From assembly GCF_000974425.1 (NCBI RefSeq), contig NZ_CP010429.1:4511501-4575500 (forward strand): a DNA stretch of 64,000 bases. The letters are read 5' to 3'. The position numbers and the translations under genes are program-made. Below are positions 8,300 through 17,195 of this stretch, in pieces. Below the pieces are notes generated by a model. That model was not told the origin of the DNA. It was given only the letters and a program-made list of their open reading frames with translations, and made no database searches. The DNA comes from Spirosoma radiotolerans. GTDB lineage: Bacteria > Bacteroidota > Bacteroidia > Cytophagales > Spirosomataceae. Positions within the stretch are counted from its first letter, which is position 1. Every line of letters starts with the position of its first letter.

Positions 8300-11107
8300 T
8301 TAAGGTGTCTTCAGCGCATAAAGCTGGTTGAACAGCAGCTTGAATGTACCCTGCGCCTGGGCGCGGAAGGTGATCTCGGGGCCAAAGGCAATTAACTTAC
8401 CCGAGCCAACCGGCGCCATAAACGCGGTAACCCCATCCTGCAGATACCCTTGTCCCCAGGCCCAGCCACTGCGTAGCGGTTTAGCCGTCGAGAACCATGC
8501 CAGCGGTTTCACTTCGCCTTTGGCAATAGCATCTGGCGCTACTTTAAATACCGGGCTAGCATCAAAATAGACATCCGTTTTTGTAGGCATACCCCAGGTA
8601 GCTTGCTGAGTAGAGTCAAGGTCCACTTGTAAAATACTGCCTGGAATATAGTATTTCTCCGCTGGTAGCGGACGCTCCTGCCCACTAGCACTCATTTCAA
8701 CCAGTGCATTTTTGATGGGTAAACCCAGGTGATAAGCGAGGTTCGTACTCGTACCGATGGTGACCACGCTTCCGCCCGCTTCCATAAATTGTTTCAACTT
8801 CGGAATTGACTTATCGGCAGTGATCTTACCGAGCCACGGCCGATACTCACTTGGTAACTCTTCTGCTTTTGGCTCTCGGGAGGCCGGAAACTCCCCTTCG
8901 CCCCGACCGGCCGTTGCATTGCCAACACCCGGAATAGCGCGGGTTACGAACAGAATCACATCATATTTCTTTCGTAAATCACCCGCGTCAATGTCCTGCG
9001 CATACACCAATTGGACCGGGAAATGGTATTGCTCCATCAGCCAGCGGGTCCAGCCCGAAGGCATCGAGCCACCATACGTATCCCAAAGGGCAATGCGCAT
9101 GGGCGACACCTTGGTCATGGACGTGGTTGGTTTTTTAGACAACCCCGTCACGGCTAGCCCTAATTCGCTGGTTGACTTATCCAGTATAGCTTTCGCTTTG
9201 GCCGATGCCGGCACAAAAAATGAACCAGCCTCAATGCCAGACTTATCCCCTACCCCATTTGGCAGACGGTATACATCGACACCCGCTTTAAGCAAATCAT
9301 TGACCGCGATAAATGAGTTGTTGGCCCGCGCGCCCAGCACGTAGCCAGCTCCGGCCGGACCATCTACATGACCCTTCGGTGACTGTAGTTCGCCATACGG
9401 CAGTTTCTTAAACGGACCATCGAAGCCATCCAGAACCCGATCAAACTGAACCCCCATCTGATAGGCAAGTGTCCAGCCAGCAGCATCATAGGGCCGAACG
9501 GGCGGACCACCGGGATACTGGAAATCATTCGGGTGATCCTGCGGCTCGAACATGTCAATGACGTGTGGCCGGAAAGCCTGATCGGTTTTTACCACATAAG
9601 AACCCGCCGGATATTTCTTGCCAGCTACCGAGAAATCGGCGGTTGCCTGCTGAATCTGGATGCCGGTTTTTATCAAGGCATTCACGAATTTAACCGCCGT
9701 TGGAAAATCGGGCTGGTTCGCCGTAATAATGAACCCCCGAGGATCGCGCAGAACGGGCGCTTTCATAATGGTATCATAATATTTGATCGGCATTCCACCG
9801 CCACGAGGCAGTAATCCATTCTGATCTGGGTTAGCTAAAGCACCGGCACCAGGCGTCGATTTCTTCTGAGCGGCCTGATAGGCCTGCGTAATGGCATCAA
9901 TTCGTTTTGGCGATAAGGTCCAGTAGTCACCACTGCCCCGCTCAATTGAGTTCTTGCCCATCCGGTAGATGTTGTACAGCAACTCATCAGCGTGCCGGGC
10001 GGCATAGTTCAACGTAGCATAGTTGAGTGAAAGCGAGTAGTCGATTGATTGCTTAAAATGCCACTTTTGCGGTGTAACCGGGAAGGGCGTATTGCCGTTC
10101 GGAATGAGTCGCTGTGGAACCAGCGGAACATCTTCAGGAGTTGGATTGCCGATAATTTCGGTGAGCAGGCCAATCATGTTGTGAAAGTGCGTGGTAGTAC
10201 GCAACCCGCCATTATACCAGGTCGAAAAAACAGATCCGCCAAGACGCGTATAACCCGGTTTGTTCTCCGCATTTAGTCGGTTGATCATCGCGGCTCCTAA
10301 AGCGTCAATACCGGTAATCATCAGTGGATCAAACACATAGTTGAACGGATCGCGGTAGGGCGGCCCCGCCAGAACCGAACCGGCTGGCCCGCGCTGGTGG
10401 TGGTTGTACATGATCTGCGGCATCCACTCAACAAATAGCTGACGACCGATATTCTGAGACTCTTTCATGTTCATAATGAAGAAATCCCGGTTGTTATCGT
10501 GCCCAACGTATTTCTGATATAAGCGCGGCAAGTTATCCAGCGTTCGTTTCTCGGGTGTCGGATTGCGCATATACCAGTTCGACACAATCTCCTGCCCATC
10601 CGGGTTGGCATGCGTCAGCAGAATAACGACATTATCGAGAATCTTCAGCGTCTCGGGATCTTTGCGGCTGACCAGCTGATAAGCCGTTTCAATGAGCTGG
10701 TGAGTGCCAACGGTCTCGGTGGCGTGCAAACCGCCATCGATCCAGACAATGGCTTTCCCTTCATTGGATAGGGCGCGGGCTTGTTCTTCGCTGATGCCTT
10801 CGGCACGGGCTAACTTTTGGGAGATTTCTTTGTAAGTAGCCAACTTTTTGATGTTTTCCGGCGAAGAAACGATCAGCATAAACTGATGGCGTCCTTCTTC
10901 GGTCAGACCAATATCAACCAGTTTGGTCCGGTCTGAAGTTGCCAGTTTTTTAATGTAGGCTTCGGTCTGGGTATAAGTAGCCAGGTGGTAATCGTCGCCG
11001 ATAGCAAAACCAAAGTGCTCTTTGGGCGTAGGGATTGTTTGTGCCTGCACAACCAGTACGCCCAGCGACAGCACGAACATAAACGAATGGAGAATTTTTT
11101 GAATCAT
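8300..11107 (-). CDS. M14 family zinc carboxypeptidase, exported
   Basis: 935 residues. The signal peptide is at 1-23 (ends VVQAQ). The M14 zinc ligands are His128 and Glu131 in GGLHATETVG; TGMHP-like substrate-side features include THANPDGQEIV and NHHQRGP, and the catalytic Glu is probably in LLTEIIGNP. The C-terminal half (from about residue 700) looks like a class I glutamine-amidotransferase or ThuA-like domain (IALWDTYGGSMPSGW; GGSVVTIGTSTNLA). Proteins of this layout are common in Bacteroidota and presumably digest peptides outside the cytoplasm. It has its own terminators on both sides, so it is a separate unit from the sugar genes. Confidence 0.9.
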   Translation of the reverse strand: MIQKILHSFMFVLSLGVLVVQAQTIPTPKEHFGFAIGDDYHLATYTQTEAYIKKLATSDRTKLVDIGLTEEGRHQFMLIVSSPENIKKLATYKEISQKLARAEGISEEQARALSNEGKAIVWIDGGLHATETVGTHQLIETAYQLVSRKDPETLKILDNVVILLTHANPDGQEIVSNWYMRNPTPEKRTLDNLPRLYQKYVGHDNNRDFFIMNMKESQNIGRQLFVEWMPQIMYNHHQRGPAGSVLAGPPYRDPFNYVFDPLMITGIDALGAAMINRLNAENKPGYTRLGGSVFSTWYNGGLRTTTHFHNMIGLLTEIIGNPTPEDVPLVPQRLIPNGNTPFPVTPQKWHFKQSIDYSLSLNYATLNYAARHADELLYNIYRMGKNSIERGSGDYWTLSPKRIDAITQAYQAAQKKSTPGAGALANPDQNGLLPRGGGMPIKYYDTIMKAPVLRDPRGFIITANQPDFPTAVKFVNALIKTGIQIQQATADFSVAGKKYPAGSYVVKTDQAFRPHVIDMFEPQDHPNDFQYPGGPPVRPYDAAGWTLAYQMGVQFDRVLDGFDGPFKKLPYGELQSPKGHVDGPAGAGYVLGARANNSFIAVNDLLKAGVDVYRLPNGVGDKSGIEAGSFFVPASAKAKAILDKSTSELGLAVTGLSKKPTTSMTKVSPMRIALWDTYGGSMPSGWTRWLMEQYHFPVQLVYAQDIDAGDLRKKYDVILFVTRAIPGVGNATAGRGEGEFPASREPKAEELPSEYRPWLGKITADKSIPKLKQFMEAGGSVVTIGTSTNLAYHLGLPIKNALVEMSASGQERPLPAEKYYIPGSILQVDLDSTQQATWGMPTKTDVYFDASPVFKVAPDAIAKGEVKPLAWFSTAKPLRSGWAWGQGYLQDGVTAFMAPVGSGKLIAFGPEITFRAQAQGTFKLLFNQLYALKTP

Positions 11108-11142
11108 AAGAATATTGGATCGGGCAGTTGTGGTAACGCATA

Positions 11143-11175
11143 CAAATTAGGCACTTATCTGCACAGACTACCAAA
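11143..11175 (-). promoter_or_regulatory. Possible promoter of the M14 peptidase gene
   Basis: On the minus strand a TTTG (11172-11175) is followed after 22 nt by TAATTTG (11143-11149), 35 nt before the start codon. This approximates the Bacteroidota -33 TTTG / -7 TAnnTTTG promoter, but the -7 box is one base short. Weak evidence. Confidence 0.3.
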
Positions 11176-11295
11176 CCTTTGTTACTTTTTTTAACAGTAT
11201 GCCTTTTTTTATATTGCATTATAGACTATTGCCAAAATCAATATTAAGTATTTATACTGTCCGCCCACGTATATAGTGAGCTTATTCTGGTCTAT

Positions 11296-11331
11296 AAAAA
11301 AAGGGATTACAGTTATGTAATCCCTTTTTTT
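11296..11331 (-). terminator. Hairpin terminator after the oxidoreductase gene
   Basis: Stem 11296-11310 with 11317-11331 (aaaaaaagggattac / gtaatcccttttttt), 6-nt loop. It lies 18 nt beyond the stop of the minus-strand gene ending at 11349 and closes the sugar-use gene cluster. Confidence 0.9.
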
Positions 11332-11348
11332 AGTATTTAAAAAGCCCG

Positions 11349-12506
11349 TTATACGTCCGTAGCACCAGTCTCTTTCCAGCTTCTGGACGTTGCCGATTCC
11401 AGCACCGCTTCGCAGACTTTCTGGGTTTGCAAGGCATCCAGGAATGTAGGCGCACAAGGTTCGCCAGTTTCAAGACTCTTGAAGAAATCAGCGGCCTGGT
11501 GCACAAAGGTATGTTCATAGCCAATGATCGTTCCGGGTATCCACCACCGCTTCATGTACGGCTGATCGCCATCCGTTACAAGTATCGAACGCCAGCCCCG
11601 CACAATAGAATCATCCGCATGGTCGAAATACTCCAGGCGATTCATGTCATGTAAATCCCACCGAATAGACGCATGCTCGCCGTTGATTTCCAGTGTATAT
11701 AAAGCTTTATGGCCACGGGCGTAGCGCGTCGCTTCGAAAAGCCCTAACGAGCCGTTGCCAAAATGGCAATGAAAAATACAGGCATCGTCGATACCGACTG
11801 GCTGGACTTTACCCGTTACCTGATGCATCCGCTCTTTGACAAACGTTTCGGTAACGGCCGATACATCCGTAATAGCCCCATTCAGCCACATGGCCGTGTC
11901 GATGCAGTGAGCCAGCAGATCACCGGTTACACCCGACCCGGCCGCATCGACATCCATACGCCAGGTACCGGTTCCGCCTTGTGGCACATCGGCACTGATG
12001 GTCCAGTCTTGCAGGAAGTTGGCCCGGTAGTGAAAAATCTTGCCAAGCTTGCCCGAATCAATGATTTGTTTGGCCAGCGTAACGGCGGGTACACGCCGGT
12101 AGTTATACCAGACGGTATTCTGAACGCCTGCCTTTTCTACAGCGTCTACCATTTGCTGGGCTTCGGCCAGGGTTCGGGCGAGGGGTTTCTCGCATAGAAT
12201 CATCTTCCCGGCTGCGGCTGCGGCAATAGCAATTTCGGCGTGGGTATTGTTGGGGGTACAAATATCGACGGCGTCAATATCATCGCGGGCAATGATGGCT
12301 CTCCAATCCGTTTCGATGGACTCATAGCCCCACTGATCAGCAAATTTCTGTACACTCTCTTTGTTGCGCGAACAAACAGCCTTCAGTACCGGACGGTATT
12401 CCAATTCAGGAAAAAAATCGCCGATTCGTTTATATCCATTCGAGTGCGTCCGGCCCATTAAACCGGCTCCTATCAAACCAATTCGTATCTCTTTCTTGGG
12501 TGTCAT
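11349..12506 (-). CDS. Gfo/Idh/MocA family NAD(P)-dependent oxidoreductase
   Basis: 385 residues. The N-terminal Rossmann fold begins [19 protein letters not shown] (GxGxxG). The family signature is [15 protein letters not shown] with the catalytic Lys, and the second domain carries [19 protein letters not shown] with the conserved Asp/His region. There is no signal peptide, so it is cytoplasmic. The family oxidises or reduces sugars and inositols, often at C3. It is the last gene of the locus and lies 38 nt after the TIM-barrel gene, an arrangement seen in inositol and 3-keto-sugar pathways. The substrate is unknown. Confidence 0.93.
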   Translation of the reverse strand: MTPKKEIRIGLIGAGLMGRTHSNGYKRIGDFFPELEYRPVLKAVCSRNKESVQKFADQWGYESIETDWRAIIARDDIDAVDICTPNNTHAEIAIAAAAAGKMILCEKPLARTLAEAQQMVDAVEKAGVQNTVWYNYRRVPAVTLAKQIIDSGKLGKIFHYRANFLQDWTISADVPQGGTGTWRMDVDAAGSGVTGDLLAHCIDTAMWLNGAITDVSAVTETFVKERMHQVTGKVQPVGIDDACIFHCHFGNGSLGLFEATRYARGHKALYTLEINGEHASIRWDLHDMNRLEYFDHADDSIVRGWRSILVTDGDQPYMKRWWIPGTIIGYEHTFVHQAADFFKSLETGEPCAPTFLDALQTQKVCEAVLESATSRSWKETGATDV

Positions 12507-12544
12507 GTTGTTGGGTATTCAGTTTAGGGTATTCGGTTTACCGA

Positions 12545-13576
12545 CTATTCACGCCAGCCATGTTCGTTCCGCACCTTGATCATCGTCCCCAGAATGTCAT
12601 TCCAGGTTTGCTGGTTATTCATTACGGAATTGGGAAACATACAACCATCCCAACAAATGTGCTTAAAGGCTTTGGTGAGTACCCCATTTTCGTCGCGCAG
12701 CCAATACCCAGCATCATGAACGACATCGAGTTTACCGTTTGGGTCTAAAGCCTGGCAATGCCGACCGGTCTTATCGTGCGATCCGGAACCGAATACCGTA
12801 CCGTCATTTTGCGCCACGTGGAAGTCGATTGTCCATGGACGCAGGGCTTTTGTTATTGTTTTAAGGGCTTCCTCCAGTGTTTTCCGGTCACTCCAGTCAA
12901 AGTCAGGGGGCAAAATACGATCTTGCTCACGGTTGTAGCCCAATGTGTACAACAAGGTATGGGCCATATCGGCCTGAAAACCCATATTTGGGCGATCGAC
13001 CGCTTCCAGCGTTTCAAGCATGGTTTTCCAGCTCTGCATTCCGCCCCAGCAGATTTCGCCTTCAGCGGCCAGCTTCTCACCAAAATCAGCGGCTACATCG
13101 CAGGCTTCACGAAACGTTTGGGCAATGATTTTGGAGTTCCCTTCGGGATCGGCATCCCAGGCCTGGGGCGAGCTGGACGAATCAATGCGGACAATGCCAC
13201 TTGGCCGAATACCCAATTCGCGTAGCCGCTGCCCGAAGTGACAGGCTTTGCGTACCATTTCGACAAACGTAGCCCGTTCTTCTTTACTGCCCATTGCCGA
13301 ACCTGCCCAGATGGGAGCTACCAGCGAACCAATTTCAAGGTCATAACCCGATACCTTATCCACCAGGCGTTTGATGTCATCGTCCGTGCTGTCAATGTTA
13401 ATGTGCGGGTCAAGAAGACCAATATCAATACCGTCGAATTTGACACCGTCTACCTCCGCGGCAGCCGTCATTTCGAGCATCGTATCAAACGGAATGGGTG
13501 GCTCTGAATCCGGACCTTTACCGACAATACCGGGCCAGGTCGCATTGTGGAGTTTGGGATAGTTATTCTCGTTCAT
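12545..13576 (-). CDS. TIM-barrel sugar isomerase/epimerase family protein (cytoplasmic)
   Basis: 343 residues, starting MNENNYPKLHNATWPGIVG, with no export signal. It belongs to the AP-endonuclease-2-like TIM-barrel group: VDGVKFDGIDIGLLDPH near residue 40, EIGSLVAPIWAG, a long central part with GEICWGGMQSW, MGFQADMAHTLL, and WTIDFHVAQNDGTVFG near the C-terminus, which carry the acidic and His residues typical of the metal site. It sits just upstream of the Gfo/Idh/MocA gene, so an isomerase or epimerase step on the same sugar is likely. It differs from the exported TIM-barrel at 35048-35902. Confidence 0.85.
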   Translation of the reverse strand: MNENNYPKLHNATWPGIVGKGPDSEPPIPFDTMLEMTAAAEVDGVKFDGIDIGLLDPHINIDSTDDDIKRLVDKVSGYDLEIGSLVAPIWAGSAMGSKEERATFVEMVRKACHFGQRLRELGIRPSGIVRIDSSSSPQAWDADPEGNSKIIAQTFREACDVAADFGEKLAAEGEICWGGMQSWKTMLETLEAVDRPNMGFQADMAHTLLYTLGYNREQDRILPPDFDWSDRKTLEEALKTITKALRPWTIDFHVAQNDGTVFGSGSHDKTGRHCQALDPNGKLDVVHDAGYWLRDENGVLTKAFKHICWDGCMFPNSVMNNQQTWNDILGTMIKVRNEHGWRE

Positions 13577-13636
13577 GAGGGATTGGTTTGTAGGTTACAG
13601 ATTGTGGTTGGTCGTTTGCGGTTTTTGGTTCTTGGC

Positions 13637-13843
13637 GGTTTGTCGTTACAGTTGCATATCCGTGGTCTGTCTCATTATCCGTGACCCGTGTTTTCACGGG
13701 CCACTTTAGCGTCAGCAACAGTTTCGGTCTTATTCCGCGAATGAGGATGTTTAGTTTGTCGTTTGTGATTGCTGACGCGACTATGGCCCGTGATGACACG
13801 GACAAAGCGCAGGCCACAGATGCACAACCGTAAACGACAAACC
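13637..13843. repeat. Long imperfect inverted repeat between the TIM-barrel and cupin genes
   Basis: Arms of about 80 bp (13637-13718 and 13769-13843) pair imperfectly. The inner 33 bp match at 27 positions and include gcgtcagcaa/ttgctgacgc. It fills most of a 285-nt gap and may separate the locus into two transcripts. Confidence 0.75.
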
Positions 13844-13861
13844 GTAAATCTATAAACTCGT

Positions 13862-15079
13862 TTACAACACTAAGTCAGGGTTGCCCGGACCAAAGTGTTT
13901 CAGCATTACAATGGGGTCCGTTGTTGAGGCATTTACGATGGTGACGCCCGTCATGGCCGCTTTTTCGCTCACAAAAAATTCGTCATTCGTCAATTGACCG
14001 TATCGAATCAAAGCGGGGGTTTCGATGTGCCAGTCGTTTAATTTACCATGGCCCTGCATCATAATCAGGCCGTAGGCAGCACTGTCTTTGATGGTTACGG
14101 TCTGGCCGGGAAAAACAGTAAGCTCTTTGGCACTGAACGCGTCGGACTTATAACAAACCCAGTTTTCGATATAGCCTTCCATTTCCTCAAGCGGCCGTAC
14201 GGGCAGGGGTTTCATAAACCGATTGGCCATCATCTGCGGGTCAACGTTCAGATCCCAGTCGATGGCTTCCATGAGTTGGTCAAAATCGCCAATGCGGTCT
14301 TTGGGTGTCCCATTCCAAAGCAATTCTTCCGGAATAATGGCTTCGTTCACCAGCGACTGGTACATGGCGAACACGTCAGAGGCTTTCTGAGGCTCGTAGG
14401 TACACAGGCTACCCGGCGCGTGAAGCAATCCCGGCGGCACGTCCCAACCCGTTCCCGGTTCCAGTCGATAGGCCGACGAATAATTCGTGATCTTGTTATC
14501 GCCTTTGGTGAAGTTTTGCAGACATTCTTTGATTTGCTCTTTTGTAGTGCCGGGAGCGATACCAAAAAATGTATAAGGAAAATCGCCACCGTGGTTATTG
14601 ACCTGGGGCGGGAAATAATAGGCTTCGGGTTTTCCTAACTGGCCAATCAGGGCCGCCTGCTCATCATTATGGTGCAGGTGGTGCGGCAAAGGACCCATGT
14701 TATCGAAAAACTTAGAGTACATCGGCCAGGCGCCGTACTCGTTCCACAACCGGTCGCCGATCAGTTCGCCTTTCAATTCATTCACGGCATCTTTCAGCAA
14801 GAACTGAACCTCAGCTCCCCCATCGTTGAAGACAACATGGCTTAAGCCTTCATTTTCACCAGTTAAAGGGCCATTTTTAGCGGGTGTCGTCGACGAGAAC
14901 CAGCGCTCATCAATACCGCCCCGTTCGCCCCCCAGCACATAATAATCGTCGGGGTGTAGTTTGATTCGGCGGCCAGGTACACAAAATGACCGGGGAACCC
15001 AGGTCGGGGTTAACCGCAGGACGCCCTGCCCTTGTTCCAATGCTTTTTCTATCAAACTAAATGTTGACGTTGTTTCCAT
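13862..15079 (-). CDS. Cupin / phosphomannose-isomerase-like protein
   Basis: 405 residues. The central part resembles type I mannose-6-phosphate isomerase: GPLPHHLHHNDEQA provides a His-rich metal site, followed by GKPEAYYFPPQ; GTGWDVPPGLLHAPGSLCTYE resembles the second half of the barrel. The N-terminal 100 residues and the C-terminal 100 residues (LTVFPGQTVTIKDSAAYG) also look like cupin strands. It is not a standard ManA: the length and order differ. The stop-to-start gap from the DUF4432 gene is only 22 nt, so the two are co-transcribed. A sugar isomerase role is inferred. Confidence 0.75.
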   Translation of the reverse strand: METTSTFSLIEKALEQGQGVLRLTPTWVPRSFCVPGRRIKLHPDDYYVLGGERGGIDERWFSSTTPAKNGPLTGENEGLSHVVFNDGGAEVQFLLKDAVNELKGELIGDRLWNEYGAWPMYSKFFDNMGPLPHHLHHNDEQAALIGQLGKPEAYYFPPQVNNHGGDFPYTFFGIAPGTTKEQIKECLQNFTKGDNKITNYSSAYRLEPGTGWDVPPGLLHAPGSLCTYEPQKASDVFAMYQSLVNEAIIPEELLWNGTPKDRIGDFDQLMEAIDWDLNVDPQMMANRFMKPLPVRPLEEMEGYIENWVCYKSDAFSAKELTVFPGQTVTIKDSAAYGLIMMQGHGKLNDWHIETPALIRYGQLTNDEFFVSEKAAMTGVTIVNASTTDPIVMLKHFGPGNPDLVL

Positions 15080-15101
15080 ACAGGGTTTTATTAGTAATCA
15101 G

Positions 15102-16163
15102 CTAGCGATGTTTTGTCAGAAAGTCAGTAAGAGCGGCTTTCTCATGTAAAATTTCAATTTCCAGATCGTAGGATCGGGTTTCTCCGGGCGCCAGAAACAG
15201 GAGTTCCTTTTGTTCACGCGCTTTAGCCTGACCAATCAGCGGATTGGTTGCCGGTTCGAGGCCCGTCACGTATTCCCCTTTTCCCCAGTGTTGCCAGTTG
15301 ATCAACCAGGGCAGTTGGTCTTTGCGAAACCGCAACGCCATGGCAATTTCCAGCTTCTCATTGTGCAGGCCAGCCGTACACAAACCAGAACTATCGGGAG
15401 CCGCATCGATCGATGCGACGGCTTCACCCGTGCCGTTGTGCGTAACTAAAGGAGCCGGACATTTACGAAAATCATTGCCTTCATGAAAGATGTCGGCATT
15501 GATACCGCCTTCACGAGCTTTCCAGTCTCCCTGCCAGATAATATCCGTGCCTTCGTCGACCAATGGCCAACCGAAATTAAAGTGGTAGAGCAACATGTGT
15601 GGCATGGGTGTGTTGCCCCGGTTGATAACCTCGTCGTGAATCCGAATGAAGGGTTGCCCTAAGGTGCCCGAAATCGTCCGTTTCAGTTCAAGGCTGGGGC
15701 CAAATATCTTCGTCTCCTTTATCCGACCGGTGATACTCATTTCGAGTTGGCCTGTCAGCAGATCGGGTTGAATAATGGATTCGATTTCGGCGGGGCTGTT
15801 GCTTATCTGCCCATGCAATCCCCGTTCGCCATAGGCATCCTGCTCAGGACCACCCACATGCGACAGCCCACAGGTAATCAGCAGACCACCCCCAAATGTC
15901 CGGAGCCAGTCAGCACCCTTATCTGAAAAAGGTTGGGGCGGGGTAATCCCCGTGTGACTGAGCCAGGCGAGGCTGTGTTGGTTAAAGAAAGCATCAGCGA
16001 TGTCCATCGCCCGATCAATGACCACTTTATAACGGAGGCCCGTTCCGGTATTGATCCAGGCGATGCGCGTCCCGCGACCCGTTCCATTGTCCAGTATGGA
16101 CGTTTCAATTCCGCCTACTTGAGCCGGATTCGTGACTTTATCTGTCCAGGGTTGTTGAGCCAA
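15102..16163 (-). CDS. DUF4432 (aldose-1-epimerase-like) family protein
   Basis: 353 residues, no signal peptide. It is a galactose-mutarotase-like beta-sandwich of the DUF4432 type. Recognised stretches are RAMDIADAFFNQHSLAWLSHTG, FGGGLLITCGLSHVGGP, GLHGQISNSPAE and LLYHFNFGWPLVDEGTDI, in the expected order, with the conserved His residues. Such proteins bind or epimerise sugars. The context says it acts on the same imported sugar as the neighbouring isomerase and dehydrogenase. The start at 16163 is the first ATG and fits the family. Confidence 0.87.
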   Translation of the reverse strand: MAQQPWTDKVTNPAQVGGIETSILDNGTGRGTRIAWINTGTGLRYKVVIDRAMDIADAFFNQHSLAWLSHTGITPPQPFSDKGADWLRTFGGGLLITCGLSHVGGPEQDAYGERGLHGQISNSPAEIESIIQPDLLTGQLEMSITGRIKETKIFGPSLELKRTISGTLGQPFIRIHDEVINRGNTPMPHMLLYHFNFGWPLVDEGTDIIWQGDWKAREGGINADIFHEGNDFRKCPAPLVTHNGTGEAVASIDAAPDSSGLCTAGLHNEKLEIAMALRFRKDQLPWLINWQHWGKGEYVTGLEPATNPLIGQAKAREQKELLFLAPGETRSYDLEIEILHEKAALTDFLTKHR

Positions 16164-16200
16164 GGGTAGTTGGGTGGTTAACAGTTTATCGTTTACAGTT

Positions 16201-16296
16201 TGTAGTTTACGGTTGGTGGTATGTGGTTTGTGATTGTTTACCGCACCGGCAGATCGGCGGAAGCATTACGCATGCGTCAGCCAACCGTAAACCACA
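16201..16296. repeat. Intergenic inverted repeat (16-bp arms)
   Basis: Arms 16201-16216 and 16281-16296 pair at 15 of 16 positions (tttacggttgg core) in the 150-nt gap between the DUF1080 and DUF4432 genes. The loop contains gcgtcagcc, as in the other repeats. Confidence 0.7.
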
Positions 16297-16313
16297 ATAC
16301 TGCCAACCACAAA

Positions 16314-17093
16314 CTATAACTGCTTCAGCATCAGGTTGCGGTATTGCACTTTCATGGGTGGACCAACGTGTACCTGTACACCCATCAGACCCTTAGCTTT
16401 GCCATTAACGGTATCCTCGTCTGTGACTTCGCTCATGAGTACATCGTTAATGTAATGCTGCAACCGATTCCCTTTTATCACTAACCGAAATGTATTCCAG
16501 TCTTCAGCTTTGATTTTTGTTTTGAGCGAGTCCGAATTTCCCAGTGAGCCAGTCACGGTCAGTCCGCCCCAGGCATTATTTTTCACGTTGGCCCGAACAG
16601 CTTCGGGTGTGGCGGCACCGGTGTAGGGTGGAATGGTTGTTTTCTGCCCCCGGTAAGCCAGCGTTGTCCGCTTGCGCTCCTCGTAGTTCTGTCCGGTGTA
16701 GCGATTCTTACCATCAATGTCGGCCTGATACCCGCGAAGAGCGAAGGGCACATCGGTCAATTGATCGCTGCGGTAGTTGATACCGGAATTTCCTTCGCTG
16801 GTAATGTTAAACTCCCCTTTGAACTCAAAATCGCCCGGCTCACCACCGCGCCAAATGATAAAGTTGTTGGTCTTCAGAAGCGTCGTTGGGGTAATCTCAC
16901 CGACTAAATTACCATTCTCCACCCGCCAGTACGTCGGGTCGCCGTCCCAACCCTTTAGCGTTTTGCCATCGAATATCTGAACAAACCCGTCTTTATCTTT
17001 CTTCTGTGCCACGCAGGACGTTCCTAGGCTAGCCGTCATGGCAACGGCCAACATAAGCCCAAAATGCATAACGCTGATGCTGATTTTTTTCAT
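16314..17093 (-). CDS. DUF1080 family protein (3-keto-disaccharide hydrolase-like), exported
   Basis: 259 residues from ATG 17091-17093 (MKKISISVMHFG); an upstream in-frame ATG at 17150 adds 19 unlikely residues. The signal peptide carries a possible lipobox, SLGTSC. The mature part opens FVQIFDGKTLKGWDGDPTYW, the DUF1080 hallmark, then VENGNLVGEIT, GDFEFKGEFN, SGINYRSDQ and an ending VQYRNLMLKQL, a concanavalin-like sandwich. Family knowledge: members include enzymes that cleave 3-keto-glycosides. The adjacent oxidase-like and dehydrogenase genes support such a role here; it is not proven. Confidence 0.9.
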   Translation of the reverse strand: MKKISISVMHFGLMLAVAMTASLGTSCVAQKKDKDGFVQIFDGKTLKGWDGDPTYWRVENGNLVGEITPTTLLKTNNFIIWRGGEPGDFEFKGEFNITSEGNSGINYRSDQLTDVPFALRGYQADIDGKNRYTGQNYEERKRTTLAYRGQKTTIPPYTGAATPEAVRANVKNNAWGGLTVTGSLGNSDSLKTKIKAEDWNTFRLVIKGNRLQHYINDVLMSEVTDEDTVNGKAKGLMGVQVHVGPPMKVQYRNLMLKQL

Positions 17094-17121
17094 TCTGTGA
17101 ATTTGTTTTAGTAGGGTGGAT

Positions 17122-17167
17122 ATCCTGCCCGCCTGGTCATAAAAACCCATGCCCAGGCGGGCAGGAT
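17122..17167. repeat. Intergenic inverted repeat (19-bp arms)
   Basis: Arms 17122-17140 and 17149-17167 pair at 18 of 19 positions, GC-rich, 8-nt loop. It sits in the 102-nt gap between the cytochrome-domain gene and the DUF1080 gene and could attenuate read-through. Confidence 0.85.
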
Positions 17168-17195
17168 GTGGGAATGCCGCACCACCACTTACATG

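Noticed and set aside
14048..14638. 196-codon plus-strand frame inside the cupin gene
   Set aside because: Antisense shadow of a longer, family-matching gene; no recognisable domain.
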